From positions 6,570,001 to 6,634,000 of the forward strand of contig WPIO01000002.1 in NCBI GenBank assembly GCA_009760855.2: DNA of 64,000 nucleotides. Reading direction: 5' to 3'. Source of the DNA: Cristatella mucedo. Lineage: Eukaryota; Bryozoa; Phylactolaemata; Cristatellidae. Under the pieces are notes generated by a model. The model was not told the origin of the DNA, did not search any database, and saw nothing but the letters and a program-made list of their open reading frames with translations. The first letter of the stretch is position 1; every line of letters starts with the position of its first letter. This document shows positions 1-12,964 of this stretch, in pieces. Made by a program: the position numbers and the translations under genes.

Positions 1-61
1 AGAATAGCAGAGTCAGCAGCTCAGGACCGCTGAAAAGGATGAGCCATAGTCGGCAGCAGGA
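1..61 (-). mobile_element. LINE-B fragment at the window edge
   Basis: Carries gcagctcaggaccgctgaaa and aggatgagccatagtcggca, shared with 7545-7590, and is cut by the window edge. The stretch agcagagtcag differs by a short internal deletion relative to the copy at 7355. Confidence 0.75.
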
Positions 62-619
62 TTGGCACTATGCATATGAACTCAAGGCAAACAATCGGCT
101 GTCGCATTGATTATCATATCTCAGAAAATTTACGCTCGTGCAATCAGCTCAAAACTTCGCAGTTACTCGTCGCAACGTACAAGTTATTGTCTTAGTTATT
201 GTTACAGATAAAGGCACATCCGCTGCACTTCCGCGCTGCTTTCGTGACTAGCTGGGATGTGAGAATGGCTTCAGTGATGCATTTTTCGTTGATAACCAAT
301 TTATAATTGTAGCTCCTAGAACATATCTTCAACTTTTCCTAAGAAATTAATAGTCCTCAAAACTCGCGGAACAACTATTACAAAATTAAAAAATACAGAG
401 CGACTTGAGGCTGCTTTTCGCAGAGCTTCGAGACGAAACAGTCTTCCGTTTTTAAGCTGGTAACGATCACTCAAACTACAGATTATAGCTCTGGCGATAT
501 ACCGATGGAGCTATCAGACTCGTTTCCGGTCAAGCCCTGTCGCGGGGCTTAAAAGCTTTGGCTTTCAAATTCCACTCCAGTGTTCGAGCCGAATACGCGT
601 ATAATGGGCGTCTTAAAAA
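62..619. other. No feature recognised
   Basis: Nothing recognised on either strand. Confidence 0.5.
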
Positions 620-766
620 AATATAGTTCATTTTTATAGCACCCTAAGGTAACTTAATCTCTATTCAGGGGCTTCACATGTACCACGGGGCCCGAGCCTA
701 CGACCTCGACCAAGCCTTGTTCGCGGCGAGCAACCTAACCGCTGGGTCAAACCAGCGCGTCATATA
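620..766 (-). mobile_element. SINE-2 copy
   Basis: Plus-strand view: gttcatttttatagcaccct, aaggtaacttaatctctatt, gggcccgagcctacgacctc and ctgggtcaaaccagcg, the full order of the reference copy. Confidence 0.8.
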
Positions 767-1079
767 TGGGTATGCCGAGACGTTTGAAGCCAGTTTTGAG
801 AGTCAATCAGAAAAGTAGTCTCGACAGCTCAACGGTAGAGCATCTGGGTATTCTATCCAGATGCTGCGGGATCATCTCCGCTCGAGGGGAAATCTTTGTT
901 TTTTGTATTCAAATTCTCATGGCAGACGGCCTCTGGTCGCTCTGTATTTCTGAAATTACTGCTACACAGTTCTCGGTCTCTAGTCTTGAGTAGCTGTCCT
1001 GATTTTGCAGGACCAACACGTGCGATTTGCCTATAGTGCTTGCCGTTGCTGGCTCACAAGGTCGGTGAACTTTGCTCTT
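767..1079. other. No feature recognised
   Basis: Short open frames only; none resembles a known protein. Confidence 0.5.
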
Positions 1080-1262
1080 GCAGCCAGCCTCGTGGACAAA
1101 TAAATAAATAAATATTAAATCCTAGCTCAGTAAACAGCCTCTTTCGTATAGCGACAGAAGAGCCTTTACAGCTATCACCACCGCTAGCAGCAGCGATAAA
1201 GGATCGCTCACCGCAAGATTCGGACCCACGACCTCGGGACACCGGGCTGCTGCGCTTACAGC
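1080..1262 (-). mobile_element. SINE-1 (tRNA-derived)
   Basis: In plus-strand view it runs from a (AAAT)n tail at 1096-1116, through cagcctctttcgtatagcga, the cagaagagcctttacagcta core and gataaaggatcgctcac, to a tRNA-like head whose B-box is gattcggaccc. It is the only copy here with a clear ATTT-type tail. Confidence 0.8.
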
Positions 1263-3154
1263 ACTACTATAACTCTGATAGATGACAATCGAAAAAATAG
1301 AGCAAAGTAAAACTATGTCTCAACGGTAGAAGCTGATTTGCTTGTAGACTCTGTTCAGAGTAAGCGAATGCTGCATGAAGAGCAACGTGTCGCAAGCTCG
1401 GCGTTTCAGGTCCATTTGAGTTGGCACTTTTCCCGTGCCCACCTTCTGTGCAATGCGAGTGCATGCTCTTTAGGGATTTTCCACTCGCCGAGAGAATTAC
1501 CTAAACCAGAAAACCAGAGATTTTAAGGACTACATGATGTAGAGCGAGATTGTATGCGCATTTTCAAATTAAAATGTGCCTCGTTTAGAGAATCGGCATG
1601 CCTAAAATGCAGCTTGACAATCCCTAGTAGCTAGGGAGTGTAGCACTACGTCAGCAGCTTATTCATTACTAGTCGTAGCAGAAAGCGCACCGTGCAAGGC
1701 TCTATAACTTGCTGGGGACGTGCGACAAAAACAATTGAAGGATCCACGGAAGGTGTCGCAAACAGGTGGGCACTACAATGAGGGTACTAAAAATTTGAAC
1801 AAAACCACGTCTACCTTTTTGTAGATTGATGCCATTTTAAAGAATCTCGCGCCTGTTAAAGACACGCCATACCATGTCTGCCCATGATCAGCCTTAAGAT
1901 TAAACGCAAGGCCTGAAGACGACTTGTTAGTGTACCCTACTTATTACCGTCATTGCGTGAATACCTACATGAACATGCACTTCGTTCCGGCTGCTGCTAG
2001 GCAGCAATGGAAGCTTGAGAAAGTATCCTGCTACTCTCAGAATTCGAGATTGTGGATGAATAATTATGTGCGTGGCTAATGTGTGGCTCGCTCATTCGAG
2101 TAAGATGTGTGTAGAGTAAGCTTTCTCTATGCATCGTACGCATTGGTGTGGACCACTCCATTATATTATAAAAGCGAGGGCTACTAAAGCCCACCATGTC
2201 TCGGCAATGTGTTTAGATTTTGTTGTTGTGAGCAGCTGCGACTCAGCACTGAACCATGAGTTCATGGTTTTCTGTACAGTTAGCGCTTTAGTCCAGGAAT
2301 TTTATCGCCGTAAGTTAGCTGTGCTTTGTGAAAACATGCCTGCTGTTCACCTAGACTTGATGCCGGTCAGATGCTTTGATTAGGTTAAGCCAGGAATGGG
2401 ACCAGAATTTGACGTTGCCAATGGCATTCTATCGCATGAAATTTTGAACGCATGCCTGACGGTGAGCAGCCAAGACATGGCTCCTTGGTCAGTCCAATGG
2501 ACCCTCTCTTCTCATCTTCGATGGCACGCCAGAGCTTGTAGATTTGCTCCCAATTTGCGAAGAATCGGCAGTCAGCTTTGCGGGCCACGTCTGAGGCTGG
2601 CTTCGGGCTCATATACGTAATTGTCTCGCGGTCAGCTCTGGACATCTGCGCCAATCGCTCACCGCTAGTAATAAGCGAGTGAGACACAGACAAGAGACGG
2701 CTTGGGCTGGGCGGGCCTCCCTAGCTGGCGCGTCACGACTGGCTGCACTGATGCCTCTCCTCTTTTTCATCGCTAATGACCAGACTAAACGGCCGCGATT
2801 GATTGCAGCTGCTGAGACGATGCGCTTCCGCCTGCAACGATGCACCTGCCTGCCCGCTCAGTGGATGGCTTCCATGTCCGACGGTCACGTGGCCGTGCTC
2901 AGGGCTGGGCAAATCAGACCCTCCCTCTGAGATGGGCTTTACAGATAGCTAATAATTGCTCATTCATCAGCGGTTAGGCTTCTTAGGCATTGGGCCAGCA
3001 CGCAAGTAAGGACGCACGTACTTCGCATCAACGAACTTCGAGCGCGAGACTAGATAGGGTGGGGCTAATCGCTGTCTGATGACATATTTTGTAGGTGGGC
3101 GCGGTGATTCTTGCAACAGATCCGGTATTCGTCCGTCGGGCTCAGACATACCTC
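1263..3154. other. No gene recognised; GC-richer patch
   Basis: 2380-2930 is richer in G and C than the surroundings and open by chance on both strands (up to 102 codons). No motif or splice-supported exon was seen. Confidence 0.5.
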
Positions 3155-3326
3155 TTATTTTTTTAATGATTTAGCAGCCTCATTTGTATAGCGGCAGAAG
3201 AGCCTTAACGGCTACCACCACCGCTTGCAGTTGGCAATAAGGGATCACCCAATGCAGGATTCGAACCCAATACTTCGGTCTAGAAGAGCGACCAACTTAC
3301 CTCGTGGGCTATCGCAGGCTGGGTTT
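3155..3326 (-). mobile_element. SINE-1 copy
   Basis: Contains the core gcggcagaagagccttaacg, the cttgcagttggcaataaggg block, and a good B-box complement (gattcgaaccc). The A-box side ends at about 3326. A T-rich, A-tail complement is at 3157-3165. Confidence 0.83.
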
Positions 3327-6300
3327 CCAGCGCATCTAACTGCACTTTCTTTCAAGGGCTGCAGGCCCAGCCCAACGCGAGCAGAACTGCAGAGTTCTAC
3401 CAGTCCCACGACGAAGAGGAAGCTATTTAAGTTTGGTGCACGACTAACAAGTTTATATTCTGGCGACACCTTCAACGAGTTAATGCCAACTTGATCTCGT
3501 GGCTTGTAAAAAAAAATGTAGCTTTCACTACAGTGGCTCATCAGTAGAAGCGCGAGACTTGAATTTCGATTAGACATTGAGGCTTTGGAAATGCTTATTA
3601 GCTCTAGAAACCCTGCAAGCTTCGCAGTTTGACCTCTGCGAGGAGGCCGCTTGCTGCTCGAGTGTCGGTACTTACTCGAAAGTGGACAGCCCTATTTAGA
3701 TTTCGGTCGTTATACGGAGATCGTTTGTGTGCTAGCAGTGTCTTGCTTCGGCCATCTCTCTGAAGCAGAGATAATTGGCAAGCGCCACCTAAGCACCATG
3801 TAAGCGTGGCATACTCGCATGTATAATTCTAGAAGAGTGCTGAGATGAAGGCTTACCGACTCAGCTTAGCTTTGCTGTACGGACCAGTCAAAAGAACTAG
3901 ACAAAAAATAAAACACTCATAATTTTTAGCGTGATATCTCTATAAACGCAATCCTAATACTTTTTATGAAAACCTGTTAGTTGACAGGAAACTCGTGACG
4001 CTTGTCATGCAATGCTCTCCAGCCGCACTTTGTGACCAATGACAGCAACATAAACGAGGCCTGGGCCAGCGTGCTAAGATCATGCTCTCTACCTATACTT
4101 TGTGACCTAACACACATCATAACCAGTGTCCGTGGGCTATAATCATGAAATTTTTCAAGAGCTAGCAGCTTGTTAAGCTATGACCGGCCATATTGGACGG
4201 AAGCTGTGACTTTTCAAAGACATGTTGTATCAGCAGTACTCACATGATTTGACTGACGTTCCGCAGATGTAACTGAGTCATAAACAATAGCTATGATGAT
4301 TTTATATTATTGGGACCCTGGGTGAACTTGATTTCTATAGAGGTGCTTTACAATCCTCTGCTGCAAGAGAATCAATAACTAAGGAGTAGTTCGGGACCCT
4401 TGGTATCTGTGACGCAAAAGCAAAAGTGGTATCATGCTTAGAGTATCATCCTAGAACACACTTAATGATACTCGTGGCGACTGGTTAATAAGCAGCCTAA
4501 ATGGTAGCATGCACTGATCATGCACAAGGTAAGCTATCATAGCCCACAGGAACAAAATAGAACAGATAAGTTCACAGGGCTGAAGGGAAATCTACCGGGA
4601 CGGATGCGTCTTTAGCTGATACATGCAACAAGCATACGAGAAAAGCGAGTTCCAGACTCACAAGCTGAAGGCTTGATCACTAAAGCGTTTCAGCAATAGT
4701 AGTTGGAGGGACAGCGATATGACTACATGCTGAGTAGCGGCTGGCTCGGGATCACTCTGTAGGAGCAAGGAGGCCGAATCGATAGGCTGGTGTGAGCCAG
4801 TGGAGTGACCTGTAAGCCTGATTGGGGATCTTGAAATTGACTCTATGATTGACAGGGAGCCAGTGGAGCACAAGACAAGAGTGGTATTCTGTGGCAGCTA
4901 CACAGTTGAAGACAGATCAGATGAGCTGCTGAATTTGCACCACTTGCAAAAAACTCTTGATACTATCCGGGAATCCCGAATAAAGGAAATTCCAGCGATC
5001 TAGACGTAATTGTACAAGCGAATGAACAAGTTTGAAGATTTTTTTGTAAGCTGCTTGGCGAGTGTAGCAGAGGCGCACTTATAGGGCTCACTCAGATTCG
5101 GAATCTGTCTTATATATAGGGATTCTTTGTCTCGCTTTTCTGGCATCTCGCTTGATATTGACAGTCTTCGTGAAGCGTTGTATATCCTGGACTGCTTAGA
5201 TCGTGCAAACGTATTGAAAAACTCTCTGCCCTTTCATTGCTCCGATATGAACAATCAGATTAAAAGATTGTTGCTGCACAATGAACTTCTCAGCAAGGCG
5301 ACACCGTTACCTTCACTCTTCCTTTAAGGGCGTAACGGGTTAACAAGGCAGAAAGTTGCCTCTTCAAGGTCAATCCAGGAAGCTGTACGTATCTCCGACA
5401 GGCTCCTCGTTAAACTTTCGCCAATGCACCAGCGGTTAACTCACGGACACGAGCGTCAAGACTAAAACGACAAATACAGTTTCGGCCGATCAAATGGAAT
5501 GCTCCGCTTGTGGTGGCATGGCTTAAGTAGGTTAATAGTATGTTGTTAGCAGCTCAGCCTCTCCATGATGCGTCCCTTAGTAGCACCTTCAGCAGGAACG
5601 TTGTACTACTAGTGGTGGTGCCTGGAGCGCCTGCAAGAATGCATTGCGAAACGTACGTGCGCGAGATCGAACTGAATTTGTAATCTAGTTAAAGCCGTAA
5701 GAATGGTCAAAGGTTAGTCAAGGTAGAAATGGGCACCATCACAAGTAGGAGGACAACGAAATCATGCGGCGACATGAGGGCAGCGCCGCTAGAACATACC
5801 GCTATGTTCGGTCACAGCGAATCGCCCAGCTATCGCATATACTTTGCACCTACTAACGGCACGCATGAGAGATAGAGTCCCAAAAAAGTACTGCCATGCT
5901 TGACGAGCACTACGAAGCTGACTAACTTGTTTAAGTGTGACTTGGGGTTGGCTTGAACGAGATTATCAGCCTGAGACTGCACAAGTGCAGCAAATATATG
6001 TGGATACCCTGACTGTGCGGGAGCCTGGGGACAAGAAATTTATAGATTAGCGAAGCCAGGGTCAAAGCTCAGAAACTTGGGTTATTTCACAGCGCATATA
6101 AAAACGCGCGGCTCAAGGAATATGCGAGTTGTGGCTGGGGCCAAACTGAAAGCGAGTTTTAGGTTCGCTGTCAGACCCACCAGCAGTGGCCACTGCAAAT
6201 TGCATTCAGTCACTCGTTACCGCGATCACATCTACCCATCCTTACGTTTTAAGCTTAAGTCTCCAATTTGTGTGCTTAGTCACGCTTGGCTGGCATTAAT

Positions 6301-7354
6301 CAGGATTGGATCGCCATTCTTGCGCACATCCAGCAGCACACACACGTAAGCAGAAGCCACCGCTACACTTTCCTGCGTATTTTCCGGTGGGTTAATTTGC
6401 TTAGGCAGATTTTCTTGTCTTGACATCCTATGAGCTGGCGCAGTCCATTATTAGGACTCACTTTCACAGTCTCGATCGAGCAGGGGCTTGTGTTAGGTGC
6501 AGGCGTCTAGAGTATCGTCGAGTATACATGGATCGAGGCAGTGACTAAGCCCTGCACTGAGAATATACATTTGTGAGTCGATGCCTCTAAAGTACCTTCC
6601 ATCAGCCCATATTCTCACGAAATTACTTCCCGGTAGTGTGCGACAATCGAGATTTAGATTTTCTGTAATGATTGCCACTAAATCAGCTGGTACGACAGCA
6701 GGGTGAAAGCAGCAGTCATTGCCACAATGACAATGATTATCAGGTGGCATCGGTGCGATTCTGCCCACACAGTACTCGTAACTTTTTATGTATGCATATG
6801 ATCCAGTGACCGGTTCTCATTTTCTGAAGTAGCTCGCAGGTTCTAACTTCGGAGGAAACTTTTTACATGGCGAAACCAATTTTACAAATTTATCTTATAA
6901 ACTACGATACGACCCTGTGCACATTAGATGATAGATAGAGAGATGCCTGATCTAATTGCTGAACTATTCACTCTGTACAAGCCTAGGTCTCCGTTTGCAC
7001 TTTTTGGATTGCAGGCAGATTCAGCTTGTTTTTTGAGCAATTTAGTCCTTTCGTTCGTACGGCTCTGCCATGAATAGGTGCGTGGTCAAGTCATGAGGTC
7101 CCCTCAAAGTATCGCCGAGTAAGTACATCCTGAAGCTGGCTTGAAGCAACGGCCAAGAGCTTTCACCGATGAAATTTCTCAGGGGCATCTGCAATTGCGG
7201 TATGCTATGCAAAATTTTATTCCTGCTAATGGCTGAGACGGACGGCCGGTTGAGCTGCAGTATTGGAAACAAAAAATCAGAAGAGGCATAAACCTGCTGA
7301 TGTTAACTTGATGCTGCTGTTCGTATAGCAACTAATCGCTAAGAATGTAATGTA
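3327..7354. other. No feature recognised
   Basis: Four kilobases of apparently unique sequence. No repeat family, RNA gene or exon was identified. Open frames stay under 111 codons and resemble nothing. Confidence 0.5.
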
Positions 7355-8100
7355 TTATATCTCCGTCTGTAACACCACAAAGCTATAAAGATAATGCAGG
7401 TGTTACGCAGGAGAGTTTTGTATAGCCCACTCACAGCCTAAGCGGAATTCGGTAGCCAACAGACTTTGTCTCACGCAGCAAAGAGAAAGTGGGAAGCATA
7501 GCAGAGTCAGGAGAACAGCTGAGGTAGTGAGTAACACGGAAGTAGCAGCTCAGGACCGCTGAAAAGGATGAGCCATAGTCGGCAGCAGGAGACTAGTTGT
7601 TGCGTAAGAATTGTGGAAGCGAGTTTCAGTCTAGTATCTGCAGAGATAAAGCTTCAGTCACCAACGGTCTTTAAGTGGAGAAATGGAACTCCTAATTTCT
7701 TGTCCACACAGGACCTGAGGGCGCGAAGAGGCTGAAACTATTGCAGCAGTTCAGCTAGGTATGAAGGAGTCAAACCGTGGCGGGCCTCATGAGTCAGCGT
7801 AAAAACTTTGCTCTGTACCCGTTGATAAACCGGCAGCCATCCTAGCTCTTTTAGCAAAGGAGACACGTGCTCAAACCTCTGGGACTTCAAGACTAGTCTT
7901 GCAGCAATATTCATAGCCAGCTGCAGTGGCATAGTTGTTTTCTTTGGTAGCCCAGCCAAAAGAGAATTACAATAATCAAGCCGAGATAGAACTAAGGAGC
8001 TAGTTGAATCTCATGGTAGTGTCGATCTAGACATAAGGGGCCTGGAAATGGCACCTATCCAGAGGATGGCTTGCCTGGAAAGCTGTAAATTAGACTAAAC
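7355..8100 (-). mobile_element. LINE-B copy, 3' part
   Basis: Encodes [20 protein letters not shown] and [17 protein letters not shown] on the minus strand. It continues into the shared 3' segment (plus-strand view gaaagtgggaagcatagcag and ggatgagccatagtcggcag) and the tatctccgtctgtaac end at 7359. Confidence 0.85.
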
Positions 8101-10589
8101 GAAGTCTCTTAATTAGAACCAAATTGTAGATGGCAAAAAATGCTTAGAGCTTAATAGATTGGCAAATAAATGCATGATCTGTGGGTCTACTGTGTAGGGT
8201 TAAGCAGTAGCATTGAGAAATGCTTGAAGCCAGTTAAGCCCTACTCCTTTAAACTGAAAGAGGTTTTTAATAGATGTACAGCTGTAGATATTGACTTTGA
8301 TATAGTGACTACGTATCACTCTAATGGGTGGGATTGGTAGCTTTCAGCTGGCTCATCTGCTATGGATTAGCGTAACTGCCTGCAGTGTTCGTTGAGACCC
8401 GGATGCCTGACAGGTAGACCATCCCCTTCTGCCGATCAGTACGTGGAGGAGTGGACCGAGATCGATGGCTAGCTGCAGTTAACCACGCGGGTCGTGTAAT
8501 CCCAGACCCGGCCCTTGTGGAAATATCAAGCGTATCCTCAGGCCTGGTCCTTACTTTGAATCATCTAGACGCTTCGGGCGCGTGCTAATAGCTAAAATCT
8601 GGCCGCGAAAGTACTTGGAACAACCTATCCAGGAACAAGAAACTGCTAGTAGAACAACAGTCGCTCTTGGATCGTGCAAGCTACCATTAGCACAAAGTCT
8701 CCTCTACACGATAGAAGTGCTCACTACTCTACTCCCTTCCAATGAGAGTAGAAAGCGGCGATCAAGAAATGCTGCCTGATCGAAATCAAGCCGTGATAAG
8801 GTTTCAGCCAAAATAAGCCTTTGCGATTAATTTATGACGAGTATTAAAGATCGGGCGTACCTTAAGCTATGGCTGTATAATTGGTAATGATATATAGGCT
8901 TATCATTACGTTATACTAACTATATTGTCTCTTATTATTGCAGTATTAGCATGTACTTGCACATTCGCAATTTGATCGAAGTACCAGAAACGATCCCGGC
9001 TACTCAAACACGATCTATGAACGGCCAATTAAAATTCAGTAAGATAAACTTTCAGACTTAATGGCGGCTGGAAGAACTTTTATATACAGTTGCACTTCAA
9101 GTTGGTTCGCTCAGAGACTTTTGTGATCACTGTTGTCAATCTGCATCACTTTCGCCTCCAAGTATGTTACATTTATGAAATGCAAGTCTTTGTTATTTAG
9201 GTGCTGCAACTACCGTGGCTCTAAGATCTAACCTGTATGGTAAGCGAAAGGTTATTCATGTGCACACGTGTGAGTACGTGCTTGTGCATACGTATGCACT
9301 CTTACAGTCTCTTTCCTCTATCTACCATTCGCTGTTTGCTATTTTAACTTATCAGCGTGGCTTCGTCTAAACAAAAAACATTCAACGGGCTTCTGAATAC
9401 TGATGTTTGAAGCCTCAGTTTCTCGCGATGCAGTGGTGTCAGCTATTCTTTAATTTAATTACATTCTTCATGAAACAGATAACAAATTGAGTTCGAACTA
9501 AACTTTCGGATCAGAAATATTTTCAATCTTAACTTTCAGTCTTACTGTGAACCTGATGTTGCCACAGATGACGGCATACGCCTGCCTCTCTTTAAGTCAA
9601 AGAGATGAAATCGGAAATGCTGATGGCTAAGGTTTAACGACCCAATTTTCTACCAATTTTTTCCGAATTTTTTCTCACGGTGTTAATCATGTATTATTCC
9701 GCAGAGAATATCTGCAATACACACAAAGATGTAAGCGGCGACTACTACTGCAGACTGGTGAATTACAGATTTTCAATGCATTTAATAAAGTTCACTAAAA
9801 AGGTAAACGCCTATAGCAGATTTCAATTTATCTTATGCAACTCACACGTTTGAGCACTGCTTGAAATAAGGTGTTGATGGTGCGATAAGAAGGAGATTGA
9901 AACTTTTAACAAAATTTACTATCGGTAATCAAAATACATGAGCCCATACTGGCAGGCAATTTAGACGCTTCATTGAAATTATATCTGCTGTCTGACGCCA
10001 TGGCCTTGTCTCTGCAACGACCTTACTGCACTTTGATTAAGACCTAGAGTATTCCTCCACCGTTCGTACTGCACTCTGCGATTGTTTCTGTTGCCTGACG
10101 TTGTGCAGACATGTCTCTGCATATCCTACTAATTATCGAATGGTTTCGCTACTCAATACTGTAAACAGTCAGCCCTTTCGACGGCCACTGCCTGTCGAAA
10201 TGATAAGTGTTGACTAGTGGACTTTCTTTACATGCACACCATTGACTACCGGCGGCAAAGTATCAATAGCATTGCTAGCCAGTCGCTCAAGATGTGTTTC
10301 GTTTGAGGATGGGTTAGGGGCGCAGTGATTTCTGTATGTTACATTTATTGATAGAAAGATCCGGTTTGGATATCCTTCATGCATCCTTCATGGCGTGACC
10401 TGCAGCCCTGCCCTGATGCCGACCAATCCCCTCAAAAAAGCTCCCTCTAAGCCTGCTTACCGGTGCTAATGCTTCCCCCACAGCCCGGGTGAAGCGAAGT
10501 CTTACGATGACTTGCCCTCGTGGAGAAAATGGATGTTGGATTCAAACCGACACCAGTATGACCTAGGGAATGGGCAGCAACGTGTATTG
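8101..10589. other. No feature recognised
   Basis: The start (8101-8330) may be further decayed LINE-B sequence. The rest is AT-rich and shows nothing. Confidence 0.45.
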
Positions 10590-10745
10590 CTATGGATTGA
10601 AGGGCCGTGTATAGCCAAGGAGATGCAGTGCTCGCTCTCCACGAATGAGGTCGAGGGTTCGAAGCCTGCAGTGGACGATCCTTTATTGCCTACTGCAAGC
10701 GTTGGTGATAGCCATTAAGGTTCCTCTGCTGCTGTACAAATAAGA
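10590..10745 (+). mobile_element. SINE-1 copy
   Basis: The head carries the B-box gggttcgaagcctgc. The body has gatcctttattgcctactgc and gttggtgatagccattaagg, and it ends near ctgctgctgtacaaataaga. Confidence 0.8.
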
Positions 10746-11374
10746 TTTCTACAATAGAGGAGATGGGAACAAGTACTTCCGTGCCGCGAGAATTGCGCCA
10801 CCTGCTGACTCTGCCTCTTCTTCCCTCGAATAGTATCAGGCTAAAAATTTGCGCTCAGAGCGAGCAGTAAGGACTCTCAAATCGCACTACGCCAAATTTA
10901 GGAGTCGTCAAAGGGGGGCAAACTGGGTATTTGAATAAATAGATAGCCGGGCCAGCGTCGTATAAAGCTACCACAAACTAGGGGTGCTGAATTATTTTTG
11001 CACTGGTTGAGCTTCAATTCAATTACTACAGATTAAAATGCATAACATCTAGGTGCTCTACAGCGGCAGCCAAATCGAGCATGAGAAGCTACATGCTCGG
11101 GGCTCGGGGAGTTTCACCGGGAAATGCTGCGGCAGACCCAGGGCAGATAGTTGGGTATCCACATTGTGCAATCAAGTCCTTCTTAAACTCTGACCATCTC
11201 GCCTGGGCATCAATGATACTGCTCTACAATGTTAGGTTAGGTTAGGTCCCATCACAGAGGGAGATCTGAGGGCATTGATGTACACAGGCAGCAGCCATCC
11301 GGAAAGTGTTTAAAGTATGGGGTGCCCGAGGTACCGGTGTTCGGCCCTCTTTGTTCCACAATATCTATTCTTCT

Positions 11375-11378
<4 letters not shown>
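10746..11378. other. No gene; short ttagg run
   Basis: Only gttaggttaggttaggt at about 11230 stands out, too short to call a telomeric repeat. Confidence 0.5.

Positions 11379-11464
<86 letters not shown>
11379..11464 (+). repeat. (CT)n microsatellite
   Basis: An almost perfect CT dinucleotide run of about 86 bp. Confidence 0.98.
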
Positions 11465-11468
<4 letters not shown>

Positions 11469-12729
11469 TGTCTTTCATATGTAATCCTCAAGCATATTCT
11501 ATGCTTGCTCCATTTTAATACAAATGACACGCAGCTGCATCTATTTTTATCCCTAGATACCCTCCTAGATGTGTTTAGGCACGCATTGCTGACATTCACA
11601 TTTTGGCGGCAGTAGAAATTATCAAATTAAATGGCAATTAAATTAAGTCACTAGCTCTGAGCTAACCTAGAGTTACTCGGAAATTGGAATCCTGAACCTC
11701 GAAAGCTTGAGCTCACGACCGACTAATGTCTCGACACTCTAAATTGACGGCATTAAAAATGGTGCAAAACCCACCTGTTCGTGGAATTATTTGCCCTGTG
11801 CACGTAAATTGTCTCGTTTACTCATGCACGGTCAATTATGTATGTTATAGCGAGCCTACTGATATGCTTCCCTTGCTGCTTATGTAAAGTTCCAGGAAAG
11901 AGACTTATTTCTCTAATAGATTATATTCTTTCTCTATTGAGCTAGGCGTAGCTTACGCATGCAATGTACGCTGACGACCGATGTCTGGCTAGTCGAGTCC
12001 ATCGTACTTTTTCTTATTTGATAAGAGTAATTTCCCCTTTTGCCCAGCCGCTGGCAGAATCCGGAAGATGACGAAAACGTTGGTCAAAATTAAGTTGCTG
12101 CTCAAGTATCGTAACTCACTGGAGTTGCTTATCTCAGCTTTGAAAATATGCAGGATTAATTGTGAGCTCCCTTGATAGAGCTGCCTCAATTGCACAGGCT
12201 CATCGGCGTTCGGCGTGTGCTTGAATAATGGCAGCATGCCCGTCCGGCACGCCGACCCGATCCACTGACCGCGGCTATGGCTGAAGGGGCGTAACATCTG
12301 ATATCGTGAAAACGAGGCCACGCGACGATCCCACCGACGGCGCTGTGCTCGTAGTGCCAGGGGATTGCGTTTCTGGAACTAGCATTAAGGCTAGAGCGAG
12401 CTCTAGAGGCTAGTTGGTCAGCAAGAGTCCATTTTTAAAGAGGATTGACTCGATGGCAGCGCTCCGACGAAAACCCGCGTGATAAGGAAACGATCCGCTT
12501 GACGGCAACGCTTCGCTGACAAACAGTCAGAAGACCAAGCTGCAATCAGCCTCGCGGCCACCTTTCCACGAAAAATAGCTAATATCAGGCTAAGTTATCT
12601 GTCCCAAAGTCTGCTCCTGAGCGCTCGAGCAGGCTATGAGGTAACGTTTGCTTTATTAATCCAATAATACCCATTAAGCTTTTAGAAATAGCTGCTCGAA
12701 CGAATGGCGCTAATATGGCTAGTAATAAC
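11465..12729. other. No feature recognised
   Basis: Nothing recognised on either strand; the longest open frame (110 codons, minus, near 12000-12320) has no motif. Confidence 0.5.
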
Positions 12730-12792
12730 AATATTAAATTTGTATAGTGCCCTAAGTGAACTAAATATCTTTGTGGGGCAATGTATATCCAC
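12730..12792 (-). mobile_element. SINE-2 tail fragment
   Basis: Only the end is present: aaatttgtatagtgccctaa followed by gtgaactaaatatctttgtg. Confidence 0.55.
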
Positions 12793-12964
12793 TGGAAAGG
12801 AATCATCTAGGTTGATTGATTAGTGCAGAGTTTTAGCTCCTGAAAGCAAGCAACACATAAATCAAACAAAAGGCTAAATAGGAGCACAGCTAAACTAGGG
12901 CCGTTAGCAGTGGCCAGCTGGAAGACCTTGCCCTCATGACTGGTTTAAGTACGACTTCCATGGC

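Noticed and set aside
2385..2930. Overlapping open frames of up to 102 codons
   Set aside because: GC-rich stretch open on both strands; no domain, no splice-supported structure.
11226..11246. Telomere-like ttagg repeats
   Set aside because: Only about three units; expected by chance in 64 kb.
11252..11615. Open frames rich in Arg-Glu or Ser-Leu
   Set aside because: Translation of the (CT)n tract; the same holds for those at 20348, 50464 and 60211.
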